NCBI GenBank assembly: GCA_019722365.1
Contig: JADFUC010001317.1
Span: forward strand, 1 to 64,000
Direction of reading: 5' to 3'
Origin: Lithospermum erythrorhizon
Lineage: Eukaryota > Streptophyta > Magnoliopsida > Boraginales > Boraginaceae
DNA length: 64,000 bases
Position numbers and translations under genes: made by a program. The first letter of the stretch is position 1. The number at the start of each line of letters is the position of its first letter. This document shows, piece after piece, positions 1-12,988 of the stretch. The notes beneath the pieces were generated by a model. That model did not search any database and was not told the DNA's origin. It saw only the letters and a program-made list of their open reading frames with translations.

Positions 1-483
1 ACAGTTGCATTGCTAGTTAATTCGGGCCACACAAAATACTTCATTAATCCGCAACAAATTGAACTTAAGCAGCTTGAATAAAAGTAACATAAATTTAATA
101 GCAATAGCAAATATAACGGATATTACCAAAGAAGGTATTTTTATCTTTTATTTCATATTCTTTCTCAAACTCCAACTCAACTGGATCATCATTTTCCTAA
201 AAATAGTTCGATAATTCAAAATAAAAGTTAGAAGTAAAAACATAATAGGATTGATAAATAAAGGAAATAAGTCAATATGTACATTACCTCTTTATCACTT
301 CATCATTTCCCAAGCTAATGATCTCGATCGTGAGCAGCCAATCAAAGATCACTTCTCGTAACTACCAAAGAGATTCCAAAGCAACCAACCCATTTGAGCC
401 ACCAAGAGATTCTTCCTCCTTTACTTTCGTGAGTCACCCAAGACCTTCCCAGCTCAATATCATTTAAACGATAGTGTTTCGAG
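1..483. other. Intergenic, nothing recognised
   Basis: No open frame, RNA gene or known element could be recognised here. The stretch is moderately AT-rich and ends at the left LTR of the gypsy element. It may be older transposon sequence, but nothing in it proves that. Confidence 0.5.
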
Positions 484-3004
484 TGTAACGACCGCCCTGT
501 GCCGGCCGGCCCCGAAGCCGAGAGTCATTAAAACTGAACACCCAGAATACCAAACCGATGGACTCCACTCCAATTTAAAAACACAATTCAAGCTTCATCC
601 AAAAATGTGATCACAATTAAGTTTCCCAAATCAAAAACAGCTTTTTAAATTTATAATCCATCGGGCATCGAACGACAAAACCCATATATATATACACAAC
701 ATATCCCAAAATAAATTAATGCCGGTAAAAGCAATGTGATGATTTGCATCGGGGATCCTCGAATACAAAATGACAACAAATTTAATAAGGCTAAAGTTTC
801 AAAAGGGAAAAAATACAACAATCAAACAGCTTGACAACACATCAAAATCGTGATCAGAGGATCCTCCCACATCCGATGCTCACCTAGCCACTGAACAAAA
901 ATCTCAAACAGCCTTCTTATTCAATTGCCGCATGTCAACTCCGGCACAAATGAAATGCCTAATGCGGTGCGGGGTGTAAGCCGCAAGGCTTAGTGAAACT
1001 TTAACATGGGTGAACTTACCATACGGAACGAGTCAATCAATAATATAATAGTCAACATGAAATAAAATACATATATCCAGACTACCTAAAAGGTCATACA
1101 ACATAATTCCACGAAGTCTCGTACATAATACATGCAGACATAATAAGGTTTCAAAGAAGCACACAATTCTAGAAAGAAATCAATAGACCTCAACCACGAC
1201 TCAAAACCTAGTCATCAAACCTCCTATCTCTCATATCCCCACCACAAGATACCAAATCCCCTAACGCGCATATGCTCAATCCGCCTACCTCAGAATGGAC
1301 TAATCAATCACCCCAAGACTTACAATCAGCAAAGATAAGGCCAAAACCGCACTTATACACAAAGTATAAGCACATCGCACTCATACACTAAGTACAAGGG
1401 CACACCGCTTCTTATACACTAAGTATAACGCACACCGCACTTATACACTAAAAAGCACACCGCACTTATACACCAAGTATAAGGCACATATCGCCGCATA
1501 TACTCCAAGGAAGGAGAGTCACCTAACCCCTAATCATCCCAACATAAATAAACTCGATACTCAAGTCACCTCAAGTCATACATAACTCTAACCATCACCT
1601 CCTCAATAACCAGCTACTCTTACTCCCAAACAATCCAAGCAATACGCCTAAAACATCTTACAATCGTAGGTACCAAACACAATCGCCGACAAGGCCCCGT
1701 GAAATCATAAGTGCCACAAGGCCACGTAAATCAAAAATATAAGTTGGGAGTTCAAGCTATTACTTACCTTAAGCAATCTTCAACGCTACGTATCATAATC
1801 ACATAATCATATAACAATTACATGTATATCACTCTCACATAATCATAACACAACGACACGTATATCATTTCTCACATAATTCATATCATAAGAACATGTA
1901 TATCATTCTCACATCATTACAATAACATGTTCACAATTTAAAGTAGCACGTGAAAGTAACACCCGTGAGATAAGTATCACCTCCGCTAGCTACCGCAAAA
2001 CCTTCGAAAGACAATCAAGTGAATCACTCTTTCCACGATCAACGCCTAAACAACAATCTTTTAAATTATAATCAAGACCTATTACTATACCGGCTCTAGA
2101 GATACATAACCAACTTTTTAGTGGAACTATTTCCAAACGGTCTAACATGACGAATAACTATCGAATTATAATCTCATCGGACACAACCAATCGATTCTCT
2201 CAAATTCCATCTTATCACTTGAACATTTCAAATCAACTTATGTCATTCTAATTAATCACAGGTCCTAATTAACAACCTATATCTCGAAATATCAATTATA
2301 ACTCAACTTGAATTAACACTTTTGACATAACTCCTTTTAATCAATTTTAAATCACCAATATAATATCACAATAACTATAATAAGGTCCCAACATAAATTC
2401 TACACATTTAAAGTCTTAGAAAAATATCACCCGTGAAAAGTCAATTGAAACCTAAAAGTCAACCCATAACATCCTCAAACGAATTCTAAATCACGAATTA
2501 ATCACTATATACATCACGTAACCCATAACCAACTAAGATTCATCATAAAATTGAATTATGAAAAGTCAACTAAAAGTCAACAATGTCAAAACCCAAGAAA
2601 TATCTCAAAGACTTGGAACTTTCATACCTTAACTCAAGAGAACGATGGGAGAACATGTCTCTACAAACGATCTTGAGTTCGAGCGCCAATCGAAGAGAGA
2701 AATGGAAAATGAAATTTTTAAGTGAGGCTTAATCTCTTGGCGAGGAAAAGGAAGAAGAGGAACTAAAAAATGACGATGAAGATAAGCGTGACTAGATATT
2801 AAAAACTGAAATTCCGCTCTAAGCCGGTTAATTCGCCATCGCATTTCTAAATCTCCACGAACCCATCTCCAAAGAAAAAATATTCCATGGCAAAAACTAC
2901 TATATTATAAATGGTTCGGCTAAAAATTTACTTAAATAATATTATCCCCCGGTCCCACCTCTAAATGAAAATTTAAATTTTTTTTTTCGTAACGGGTTAT
3001 TACA
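484..3004 (-). repeat. 3' LTR of the gypsy element
   Basis: About 2.5 kb, aligning along its whole length to 6477-9081 with many small indels. It contains a short tandem array at about 1360-1500 (units of roughly 30 bases carrying CTTATACACTAAGTATAAGG) that the other LTR also has. The AT-rich stretches of the two LTRs are nearly identical; the differences gather in C/G-rich words. Confidence 0.85.
1355..1500. repeat. Short tandem array inside the left gypsy LTR
   Basis: About five imperfect units of roughly 30 bases, each containing a version of ACTTATACACTAAGTATAAG followed by GCACA and a CGC word. A matching array lies in the other LTR at about 7330-7500. Confidence 0.75.
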
Positions 3005-3776
3005 CTACTCCACCTAATAAAATTTCTCGACCTAAAATTTAACAAACCTCAAACAATCATGCAATATTAATAACACACAAAAATCAAATATCACACAAAT
3101 AAAAGCAATACTAACTCCACTCTCGTCAACCGGAACTCGATTTGACCCACTTCACATCCCTATCGATAACTCCGCCATATTTTTCATCTCGCCGCTGAAA
3201 TTCTAAGATTCGAATCCATTGCCAATCGGTCAAACTCTCATATGGGCAAAAATCTCCCCCGTCGCTACTAACATCAAAGTCGACTTCAACAAGTTTATCC
3301 TCTCTCGATTCTTTGATTTCCCCTTTCTACTCAAATAAGATCAACTGTTACATTTGCCTTCCCCGTGGTACTAATAGTCAAGTCATAATCACCCATTTAA
3401 CTCCATCCACCTCCTCTCGCTTCCAATTCAAATCTATTCAGACGGTAGATACTAAACTCTTATGATCTAGAAAAATCTAGCATTTATCCCCATACGTATT
3501 AACGCCCACAACGTCAACGCAAAGACTATTCTAGCTCAAAAATCATGGGTCGGATAGTTGTTCCTACGATTTCTCAACCGCCGGGAAGCATAGGAAATCA
3601 CCTTCTCATCTCTAGCACGAACACACCCTAATCCCTCGATGTGCCAAGCATCGCCATAAATTACGAGCCAATGTAACTGCATTTGCACGCTTAACACCTA
3701 GTCAAGTCAACTTCCCCTTTAATACCTCGAACAATCACAATCATCATCCCAAATAAACGGAACTCCCTTTCCTCGG

Positions 3777-4336
3777 TCAACTGGCCAATACGATCAAAGA
3801 AAAGTCCTTGATGAATCTCCCCATTGTGCCTAACCCTAAACTCCCTAACATCACCACACTTGACGCCTCCCAATTGTTCACGGCCTCTACTTTCTCTGTG
3901 GGATCAACACAAATGCCCTCGTAAATCACATGACCCAGAATTGCACTTTGCCAAATCCGTAACTCACACAAAAATCCTGCATACAATCAAGCTGCCTCAA
4001 GGTCCTCAACACACCGCAAATGCCTCTCATGCTCCTCCTCCCCTCTGGAATATATCAGAATATCATCAATGAATACCACCACAAACTCATCCGCATATTC
4101 CCAAGATAACGATTCATCAAATCCATAAAGGCCGCCGGTGCATTCGTCAATCCAAATGGCATTACTATAAACTCATAATGTCCATAACGTGATCGAAAGC
4201 CGATTTCGAATATCCTCCCTTTGATCCTCAACCATGATAAACTGCATTCGCAAATCAATCTTCGAACACCTTGGCATCCTTCAAATTGATCAAACAAATC
4301 ACACTCAAAGTAATGGTATCGGTTCTTAACGGTCAC
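3777..4336 (-). pseudogene. Ty3/gypsy reverse transcriptase fragment
   Basis: On the - strand the 4336-4055 frame carries the gypsy reverse transcriptase block [20 protein letters not shown]. The catalytic FIDD motif follows at about 4073-4062 in a shifted frame, so at least one frameshift separates them. The 3986-3777 frame continues with the expected downstream segments (LGHVI, VDPTEKVEAVNNW, then a SLGL and GRFIKDFS motif). The family is clear from these motifs and their order. The gene is dead because of frameshifts and missing pieces, and the RNase H and integrase that should follow towards 3005 could not be read. Confidence 0.85.
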
Positions 4337-5323
4337 TTATTCAAATGCTTATAAATAACGCATGCCTCATCGAACCATCCTCTTTTTTCACAAACAAATA
4401 CCGCGCACCCCACGGAGATACACTGTCCGATTTAACCTTGTCCAACAACCTCAACCGAGTCCGCACTCCTCGCACTCCGCTGGAGCCATCCTATACGGCT
4501 GGAAAGAGAAATTGGGCGCTGCATCAGAATAAACTTAATAGCAAATTCGATCTCCTCTCTCAGCTGCAACCCCTGCAAGTCCTCGTGAAAACATCCTTAA
4601 ACTCTCAACAACCCGCATATCCTCTACTTCCGCCTCTTTCTCTACTCAAATCAACCATACCCCAAGAACCCAATACACCCTTCCGAATCAATCTCCCCAG
4701 CCTCAAGCGATACAAAACCTCAAGGCAAAAATCTTCTGTCTCCCTCAAACCGGATATCCGGGTCTCCCCGAACCCACATAAAAATAATCTCCCTTCCGAC
4801 GGCAATCATTAACGGCACATTTTTTCCCAACCAATCCATACCCAAGAGCAAGTGTCAAAATCGAAAAGCTCAAAATGGAAGTAATTCAATGCACAACAAC
4901 TGACCTCACAAAACAATCAAAGGACGCTCTCTATATACAAATCTAACCACAACCGACCTCCCTACAAAAAGGCAAGTTGCAATCTCAAGTGAACAGCAAT
5001 ACAACATACGATAAGGCGTAAATAAACTCCGAAACAAAAGCTAACGCTGTACTCTGCAATCAAACAACACCGCCTCAATATCATGGGCGTAAATAATGTA
5101 CTTGTCACCACTGGGGTATCCCCGCCCCGATGAGTAACGGCATGAACTGCCTCGACTGCCTCCGCCAAAGCGCTACCCATTTTATTGACACCTCTGAAGT
5201 CCTACAATTTCCATATCCCTCAAGTTTCCACGGCCGCCGACCGACCATCACGATCTCGATAACCGCCTTCCTCGGCTGTGCCGAATCGTGTCAAGACTAG
5301 CACCTCCTCCTCTCGGGAAGTTC

Positions 5324-5372
5324 GGGACACTCTTCGCCAAATGTCCTAGCCGCCGCATCGACAAGATAAGCA
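5324..5372 (-). pseudogene. Degraded gag zinc knuckle
   Basis: The - strand here resembles a CCHC zinc knuckle with an AKxCP-like end: the reading contains GEECPEL preceded by words one indel away from CGxxGHLA. It lies between the primer binding site and the reverse transcriptase, where gypsy gag ends. The rest of gag (about 5400-6400) is too broken to assign. Confidence 0.5.
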
Positions 5373-6449
5373 CTACCCTCTCCCGGCAACTCGCTGCATG
5401 CGTCTAATCTCGACGACAACGGTAACAACGGATACCTCTCTGACTTCTAAGACTACCGACCCGCCGGATTCGCAGCGCCCCACCGTGCGTAAGGAGCAGG
5501 TATATCCGGCGGCCTGAGCAATCGTTGATTCCTGCCTGTGACGACTCGCTGGTCCGTCAACCTCTCGAACTTGCAGCTATAAGGCCTACCGTAAAAGAAA
5601 GCCCTGTCGATTCTCCTTGATCCACTCGCCTCGCTCGCTAACTCCATTTCCATCTTCGTGGTCAGTATTCCTCACAAAGATGGAAACTAGTAAAATCCAT
5701 CAGATTCGTGACGATTCTTAATGCTTAACCCATCCCTCGAATCTAATGATCTCTTCGCTTCTACCGGATAAACATCAGAATGCATGTATCACCGAATCAA
5801 GTTTCTCATACGCCCACCGACTCAACTCCTCGAGTCAACAAATCGCCTCTCTCTCCAAGGCCGCCACAAGTTTCTAAGCAATAATTCTCCGAAGAAGCTC
5901 AACAAATCATCTCAGACACACGAACTCTCCACTCGCAATGAGACGACCTCAAAGTTCTCCTCCTACCAACACGGCACCCTCGTGAAGTCTATAAGCAGCA
6001 AACTTCACTCTCACCTCACCCACAATCCCCATCGGCCAAAAAATCGATTTCCATCCCTGATGAACTCAATACCGCTTCTAACCCCCCGCAAAACTTCGAT
6101 GATCCTCTTCTGTAAAACCGATCAAACAACTTGCTCGAATTGACCCCATGTCAGTTTTCGACCACCCCGAGCATTCACACCTCCTCTACAAGGTCTACCT
6201 CAACCTCCCTCAACATGCCTGTAAGACAAGACTGACCCCGCCGTCCACGCCATTCACCGACAATATACCCCTACCACTGCCTCCTCCTCGACCTACTCCC
6301 GGCACCTCTCGCCTACCTCCCCACTCGGTGGCATCCTCAAATAAATTTTATGCAACAAAAGAAAAAGACTTTCACTTATACCAAAAGACACCACCTCCCT
6401 CGACTAAAAGAAAACAAGTAGCACACAACCATGTATACACAAGAAACTG

Positions 6450-6476
6450 AAACCTAAGCTCTGGATAATTAAAAAT
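6450..6476 (-). other. Primer binding site of the gypsy element (degraded)
   Basis: Directly inside the 5' LTR, the - strand reads a sequence with the CAGAGCTTAGGTTTC core of the common plant initiator-Met tRNA site (TGGTATCAGAGC). The first part has mutated to AATTATC. This fixes the orientation of the element. Confidence 0.6.
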
Positions 6477-9081
6477 TGTAACGATCCGCCTGTGTCGGCC
6501 GCCTGGTGATGAGTCATTAAAACTGAACACCAGAGTCACCAAAACCGATGGACGACTCAATTTAAAGCACAATTCGTTTCATCCAAAAATGTGATCACGA
6601 TTAAATTTCCCAATCAAAACAGTTTTTAAAATTATAATCCATCAGCTGATATCTAACCAACCAACCCATATATATATATACACAACATATCTCAAAAGAA
6701 AGTAATGCCGTGGGTGCTACATCAGACATGCGTATCAGATTCCCTAATAATAAAATGACAACAAATTGACAAGTGCTAAAGTTTCAAAAGGAAAAATACA
6801 ACAATCAAACAATACAACACATCAAATCAAACGCGAGATCCTCTCGCCACCGACGCTCACCTAGCCACTCTGAACAAAACTCTCAAATGCCTCTTGGTTC
6901 AATAAGCCGTGATGTCAACTGCACAAATGAAATGGCCGCCTAACGCGGTGTGGGGCGTAGTCACAGCTAGTTGGAAAACTTAACACAAAGTAACTTTACC
7001 ATACGGGAACGAAACAATCAATAAATATAATACCAACATGAATAAAATACATATATCCGTGACTACCTAAAAGGTCATACAACATAATTCCACAGAAGTC
7101 TGCATAATACACAGCAGATATATAATAAGGTTTCAAAGATGCACATAATTCTAGAAAGAAATCAATAGACCTCAACCACCTACTAAAACCTAGTCATCAA
7201 ACCTCCTATCTCTCATATCCCCACCAAGATAAAGAACCTCTAACGCTGCAAGATATGCTCAATCCGTCTAATTCAGAATGGACTAATCAATAATCACTCC
7301 CCGCACTTATACCGGGCAGAGAAGGCCAAAACCATTTATACACAAAGCAGGCGCACAATCATATTCTACACAAAAAGATAAGGCACACTGCACTCATACA
7401 CTACAAGGCACAATCGGGCTCTACACTAAGTATATGCACAATCGCACTTATACACTAAGTATAAGGCACAATCGCACTTATACACTAAGTATAAGGCATT
7501 ATATCGTCGCATATCTGGCAGCGAAGGAGAGTCACCTAACCCCTAATCATCCCAACATAGGTCAAACTCGATACTCAAGTCACCTCAAGTCATACATAAC
7601 TCAACCATCACCTCTCATAACCTACTTACCCCAAACAATATCCAAGCACACAGCCTAAACATCTCACAATCGTAAGTCAAACACAATCACGACAAGGCCA
7701 CAGAATCATGTCACGACAAGGCCATTGTAGAATCATAAGGCTCTACAAAGTGCCATTAGAATCATAAGCTGCCTACAAGGCCACGTAAATCAAAAAATAT
7801 AAGTTGAGCCCAAGATACTTACCTTACAATCTTCAACGCCAATAATAATATAATCACATAATCATATAACAATTACATGTATATCATTCTCACGTAATCA
7901 TAACACAATGATTATATCATTCTCACATAATCATATCATAATAAATACGTATATCATTCTCACATAATCATATCACAATAACATGTTCACACACTTTAAA
8001 GTAAGTACGTAGCAACACCATGTAGATAAAGACTACCTCCGCTAGCTACCGCAAAACCTTCGCGAAAGACAATCGCGAATCGCCTCTTCCTTACCCATCA
8101 ACGCTAAACAACACCTTAAATTATAATCAAGACCTATTACTATACCGGCATTCTGTGAGATACATAACCAACTCTAGTGGAACTATTTCAAACGGTCTAA
8201 ATATGACGGATAACTATCGAATTATAATCTCATCGACACAACCCAATCGATTCCCCCGCTAAAATTCCATCTTTATCACTTGAACATTTCAAATCAACTT
8301 ATAAGTCATTCTAATTAATCACAGGTCCCTAATTAACAACCTATATCTTAAATATCAATTATAACTCAACTGAATTAACACTTTTTTCGACATAACTCCT
8401 TTTAATCAATTTTAAATCACCAATATAATATCACAATAACTATAATACTGCCCCAACATAACCTCCTACATTTAAAGTCTTGAAAATATCAACGTAAAAG
8501 TCAATCAAACCTAAAAGTCAACCCACCCATAACATCCTCAAACGACTTCTAAATTCACGAATTAATCACTTATACGTCACGTAATCATAACCAACTAAGA
8601 TTCATCATAAAATCAATTAGCGAAAAAGTCAACTAAAGTCAACCATGTCAAAACCCAAGAAATATCTCAAAAGCACTCAACTTTCATACCTTAACTCGGG
8701 GCTATAACGACGGGGAGTAACGATATTCTACAAACCATCTCAGCCTGAGCGCCCAATCGGTTATAGAAACGGAAAAATGAAATTTTTATGAGGCTTAATC
8801 TCGCCCCATGAGGAAAAAGGAAGAAGATGAACTAAAATGACGATGCTGGAAGATAAGTTTTACTAGATATTAAAAACTCGAGTCCCTGCTCGGTTTCAAG
8901 CACTTATCGTACTTAAATCTCCACGAACCCGATTCCAAAGAAAAAATATTCCATGGCAAAAAACTACTAAATTATAAATGTAATTCGCTAAAAAATTTAC
9001 TTAAATAATATTATCATCGAGATTATTTATACTATCCCCGACCGAAAAATTTAATTTTTTTTTTTGTAACGGGTTATTACA
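6477..9081 (-). repeat. 5' LTR of the gypsy element
   Basis: About 2.6 kb and the partner of 484-3004. It carries the same internal tandem array at about 7330-7500 and the same long A/T runs. Ends are TG...CA on the - strand. Confidence 0.85.
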
Positions 9082-9540
9082 CCAGAATCAACAAAGGAAT
9101 ACGCCATTAGTCAATAATATAAAAAGTACAATTCAATCACAAATTTACAGAAACCCTAATTCAATTTACACTAATTAAAATGGAAACCCTAATTAATTTA
9201 CACTAATTAAAATAAAAATCCTAATTATTTTGAAATCCCCAATTTAATCAAAAAGGAAACCGTAATTCAATTAAACCAAAAAATCTAATTTATTTGAAAC
9301 TCCAATTTAATTAAACTATAAACCTTAAATCAATTAAACTAGAAAATCTAATTTAATTAAACTCAAATTTAATTAAACCATAACCTTAAATCAATTAAAC
9401 TAGAAAACCTAATTTAATTAAAATCAAAACTCAAAACTCAAAACTCAAAAGTAAAAAAAAAAATTCAAAAGTCAAAACATATAATTTTCAAGTTACAACA
9501 TACATGCAACCCCAAAAATCATAACTCAATACTCAAAGCA
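9082..9540. repeat. A/T-rich degenerate tandem repeats
   Basis: Repeated variants of AAACCCTAATTCAATT and AATTTAATTAAACTAGAAAA recur every 20-50 bases, followed by a run of CTCAAAA units near 9426-9475. Two copies contain AAACCCTAA, which looks telomere-like, but the array is not a telomere repeat. No coding sequence seen. Confidence 0.6.
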
Positions 9541-10430
9541 GTTCTTTATTAAATAAAACGTCAACGACGGAGAAGCATAATAGGTATAGCCACACCGGAA
9601 ACCGAATCGAAGAGGGCTCAATCGACATAGTAGTAGTTACGATGGAGTAAACGGCGGCTCAAATAGGAATTGGAAACGGAAACGGAATCAAAGAATTCAA
9701 AGTACTTCAAGAGGGGGCTTGCAGTGTCACGGACGGTAGGAGATCTGGTATCACCGATAAGTCGGGACAAGGTTTTAGGTATAAAACGGGGGATAATGGT
9801 CATGGATCCGGCTCGGGGATTCGGTGAAACGGTGAATGACGTGGGGTGAAACGTGAATGATAACCAGAGAGATCGGCCTAATCCGTGAAAGCCACCGGAT
9901 TGTTTAAGCGCACTGGGCATCTCGAGAAGAACTAAAGATGCTTTCTTTGCATATGGTGGAGATGCAGGAGTTAGCAGCGACAGGTACACCGACGCTGGCC
10001 AACCAACCGACAGACGACTATCGCTCCTGCGGGGCCTGTATATGTATTTTGTCTCAATCTGCTGAGCAAGATTCGAGGAGTTCCAAATGTAGCATCACGA
10101 TTCTACCGCACTTGAGTACATCGCAAATATTCAAGCCACTAAAGAAGATGTCGATAAAGAAGTTCGCGACCAAACTCTTCAAGCAGACCTAGCATCGAGG
10201 GACCAAGCTGAGTTGTTTCAGTGGACAATATCGGGCACAGCCAAGCCATGAATCTCGAAAGAATATCACAAATCCAAGCACGCATCAAAGCATTCGACAG
10301 ATATACTGATAGAGGTGATGTCAAAGTATGTAAAGTGAACAGAGCTGATATACATAGTCTTAGACAGATGTCAGAGTCACAAGTAGATTGCTGAGTCAAG
10401 ATGTATCTATTTGTGAGTTACGTGAACAAA
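9541..10430. other. Unrecognised region, some open frames
   Basis: A - strand frame of 123 codons (9618-9989) and short + frames (9938-10192) are open, and base composition is higher in G+C than the flanks. No motif of a known family could be recognised in any frame. It may be the remains of a retrotransposon gag or of a gene, and no function is proposed. Confidence 0.3.
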
Positions 10431-11169
10431 TATTTGAATATTATTGCTTCTTATATTTTAATATATTTGCTCATATGACTATATGTTTGAATTTATATAC
10501 ATAATATACATGTAACAGATCCTCGATGAGTGAAAATAAATCCTTAGGTTAGTCTATGTTTCTGTAGAGGTACATTTTAACTCGTTAATTACACCTCTTC
10601 AAGCCTAAACACATGTGGATACCTAAAAGGCCTGGGTCGACAATGTATAGTTGTATGTACAAGAATCATATGACTAACATGGTGTTTTGATTAGTGATCA
10701 AGATCGATCACGTTAGCCTCAAGCAGGACTGATCAATACCGGGCCGGTTCGCGACCGGGGAGTTCGTAATCAAACGAATCTAGAAGATATGTGATATCCG
10801 TGTCCCATGACATTTGTTTAGAATTTTAGGTTCACAATTTAGACCTACGATATATAACTATCCTGTGTTATACAAGCTCTCGTATTTCTTTGACTATGAC
10901 CAAACGCCATTTTAAGCCGATTATAACGCATACTGGGCTCACACATCGAGTATAGCGATAGATGTCGATATATCAGAGTGGATTGTCCGTCCTTGATATA
11001 CAAGCGAAGATCTCAGCTCTATTACCGCTTGGTAATCGACAGTTTGGCGGACGCTATAAATGCTTATTCATTTCATACTTTAGTAAAGAAAGTCATGGGG
11101 CGCTTTCCCATGACACACTTCTTATGGTTAGCCTAATACTGTGAGAGATCATGTGAGTTAAAGGAATCA

Positions 11170-12060
11170 GAAGATAATCGCCTGGGCGGCAAGCGGAGTG
11201 TTTAAATCAATGAGAATTGTTCCATTTATTATGCCCGCTGCGACAATTGTGTAGCAATTCATTTACCAGCCAAGAATGCGGATTATTTGTAACTTAGTGT
11301 TCAACTAGTAATCAGACATTAAAGGGTTCTCATGAGCAATTTAAGGGTTAGCGAGCGATTGCTAGATCTTACTTATTAATCGTTATAATAATAGTAATTG
11401 GTCAATTATTATTATTATACAACTTACTATTATCTCGAGCTCTTAGAAGGTCACACACATACAAAGGACGCTGAAGTTATATTTCATGTATGAAATTAAA
11501 GAGAACTATATAATTGATAAACGTATTTCAATTAACATGCGGTTCTACATTTTATGCAGAATATGATCAACAATAGAATCAATTAAATAGTTATTTAATT
11601 CGGTTCGAAGAATTTGGTGTATTTATCGACAACTTGAAAGATTATTGATATTGAATTCCATTACTATTTAATTAGCTTAATTAAATAGCTTCAACTTTAT
11701 TAGCAACTCTATTAGTGTCTTAACGAACTAATAGAGTTAACGAAATAAGCTTAATATTTCTTAACGGAAGGCTATCGGGCTTGTTTTAACTCTAGCCCTA
11801 TACAAACTTTAGGCTTTTCATCATAAGATTTTGTAAAAAACTTTTCAAAGAAACCCAGAGTTTTCCCCCTTTGGCCGAAATTCTCCCAAGAATTTTAGTT
11901 TTTCCGTTTTGTTCATCCTTGTTTACAAGCATAGATTAGTTTCGATTCAAACCCTCCCCGCGCGACTAACTGTAGATATCGCTACGATTGATATTACAAC
12001 AAGGAGCCGGAAGTGGAAGTCAAATTCACGTTGTGAATTCAGTTGTGGATTTTAAAGGAA
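11170..12060 (+). mobile_element. Copia-type LTR remnant
   Basis: The segment shares order and wording with the - strand LTR at 61470-62269: a TGTAGCAATTCATTTAC-like word, runs of ATTATTATTA, a GAGCTCTTAGAAGGTCACAC word and, near the end, a TTTTCCCCCTTTGGCCGAAA word close to where 5' leaders start in this group. It is in the + orientation. The exact ends and a partner LTR could not be fixed. Confidence 0.5.
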
Positions 12061-12402
12061 TTTAATTCACGCATCAGAAGTCCTCTCGTCTAATTTAATA
12101 TATGTTTTTATATAAATAATGCAGTACGACTTTAAAGATCCCCGAACTATGGATTTGTATTTATACTCCTATATCCATAGTAATTTTCTACACGTCTCGC
12201 ATCTCTTCCAATATTTGAAAATTGTTTCCTTTGATGGAGGTTTATCAAATCTTTCCAAGTAATCCCAATAGTTATATTTAACTCGACTTTGATATCAAAG
12301 ATACGAGAGATCTTTCTCTCTAACGTAACAATCCCCTATTTTTCATCGGATATAATTCCGCGATAATTTTGAAAAGAAAATTTTCTTATTTGCCCTCGTG
12401 AA

Positions 12403-12651
12403 ATGGAAATGAATCGCCATAAAGAAAACCATTGCGTAATCAATGATCCAATATTCCAAGAATTCTTGGAATTCAAGAAACAAAAGGGGGGGAATAAACC
12501 ATCATTTGCTAAAATATGTGGCAATCAAGAAGATGAAATTCAAAGTTTGGATTATACTCCTAACAAGGAAGAAAGAAATATCTTAATATTAAATAATAAT
12601 GATCTCGATGAAAATCAACAAGATTTAACGAGCATATATCTTTGGCCATAG
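12403..12651 (+). pseudogene. Possible endogenous pararetrovirus fragment
   Basis: An 82-codon open frame rich in Asn, Glu, Lys and Asp with a FQEFLEFKKQK segment followed by KPSFAKI. By composition and position it resembles the linker part of a Caulimoviridae polyprotein between movement and capsid regions, and it sits next to clear capsid sequence, but on the opposite strand. On its own the assignment is weak. Confidence 0.4.
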
Positions 12652-12988
12652 TTCCTTCTGATTTCTTTCTCTCTAATCTCTCTCTTCTAAATTAAAAGCT
12701 TGAAATAAAGAAGTGTTAAAGTATTCTGATTTTTAAGTTTTCTTTATTTTCTATTAATTATTCGATCTTATTTTGTATGAAATTTCTTGACAGTTGTGAT
12801 CTTGTTTGTGTTAAATTATATCTGAACTAATTGAATAAAATGAGTTGACGATCTGAGTTAGACGTAAAGACTTAAGTAAATAATGATTAAAGAGTTTGAA
12901 GAATATTTAATAAGGTTAAACTTTGAAATGACTTGGAATATGATCATTATATACTTCTAGACTTAATTGGTTAGAAATATTTTTAATC

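Larger units (their letters stand above)
484..9081 (-). mobile_element. Ty3/gypsy LTR retrotransposon, degenerate
   Basis: Two long direct repeats (484-3004 and 6477-9081) bound an internal region of about 3.5 kb. On the - strand each repeat starts TGTAATAACCCG and ends GTTACA, giving TG...CA ends. Just inside the right-hand (5') LTR, at about 6450-6476, the - strand reads a damaged version of the initiator-Met tRNA primer binding site (CAGAGCTTAGG core). Just inside the left-hand (3') LTR, at 3005-3020, it is purine-rich (AGGTGGAGTAG), as expected of a polypurine tract. Reverse transcriptase and a zinc-knuckle remnant lie between, in the order expected for Ty3/gypsy on the - strand. The interior is shorter than the usual ~5 kb, and no integrase could be recognised. 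The 5-bp flanks (TCGAG and CCAGA) do not match, so no target-site duplication is confirmed. Confidence 0.85.

Noticed and set aside
9140..9200. Telomere-like AAACCCTAA words
   Set aside because: Only isolated copies inside a different A/T-rich repeat, not a telomeric array.
9618..9989. A 123-codon open frame on the - strand
   Set aside because: Length is not exceptional for this base composition, no family motif was seen, and codon use looks random. Kept only as part of an unrecognised region.
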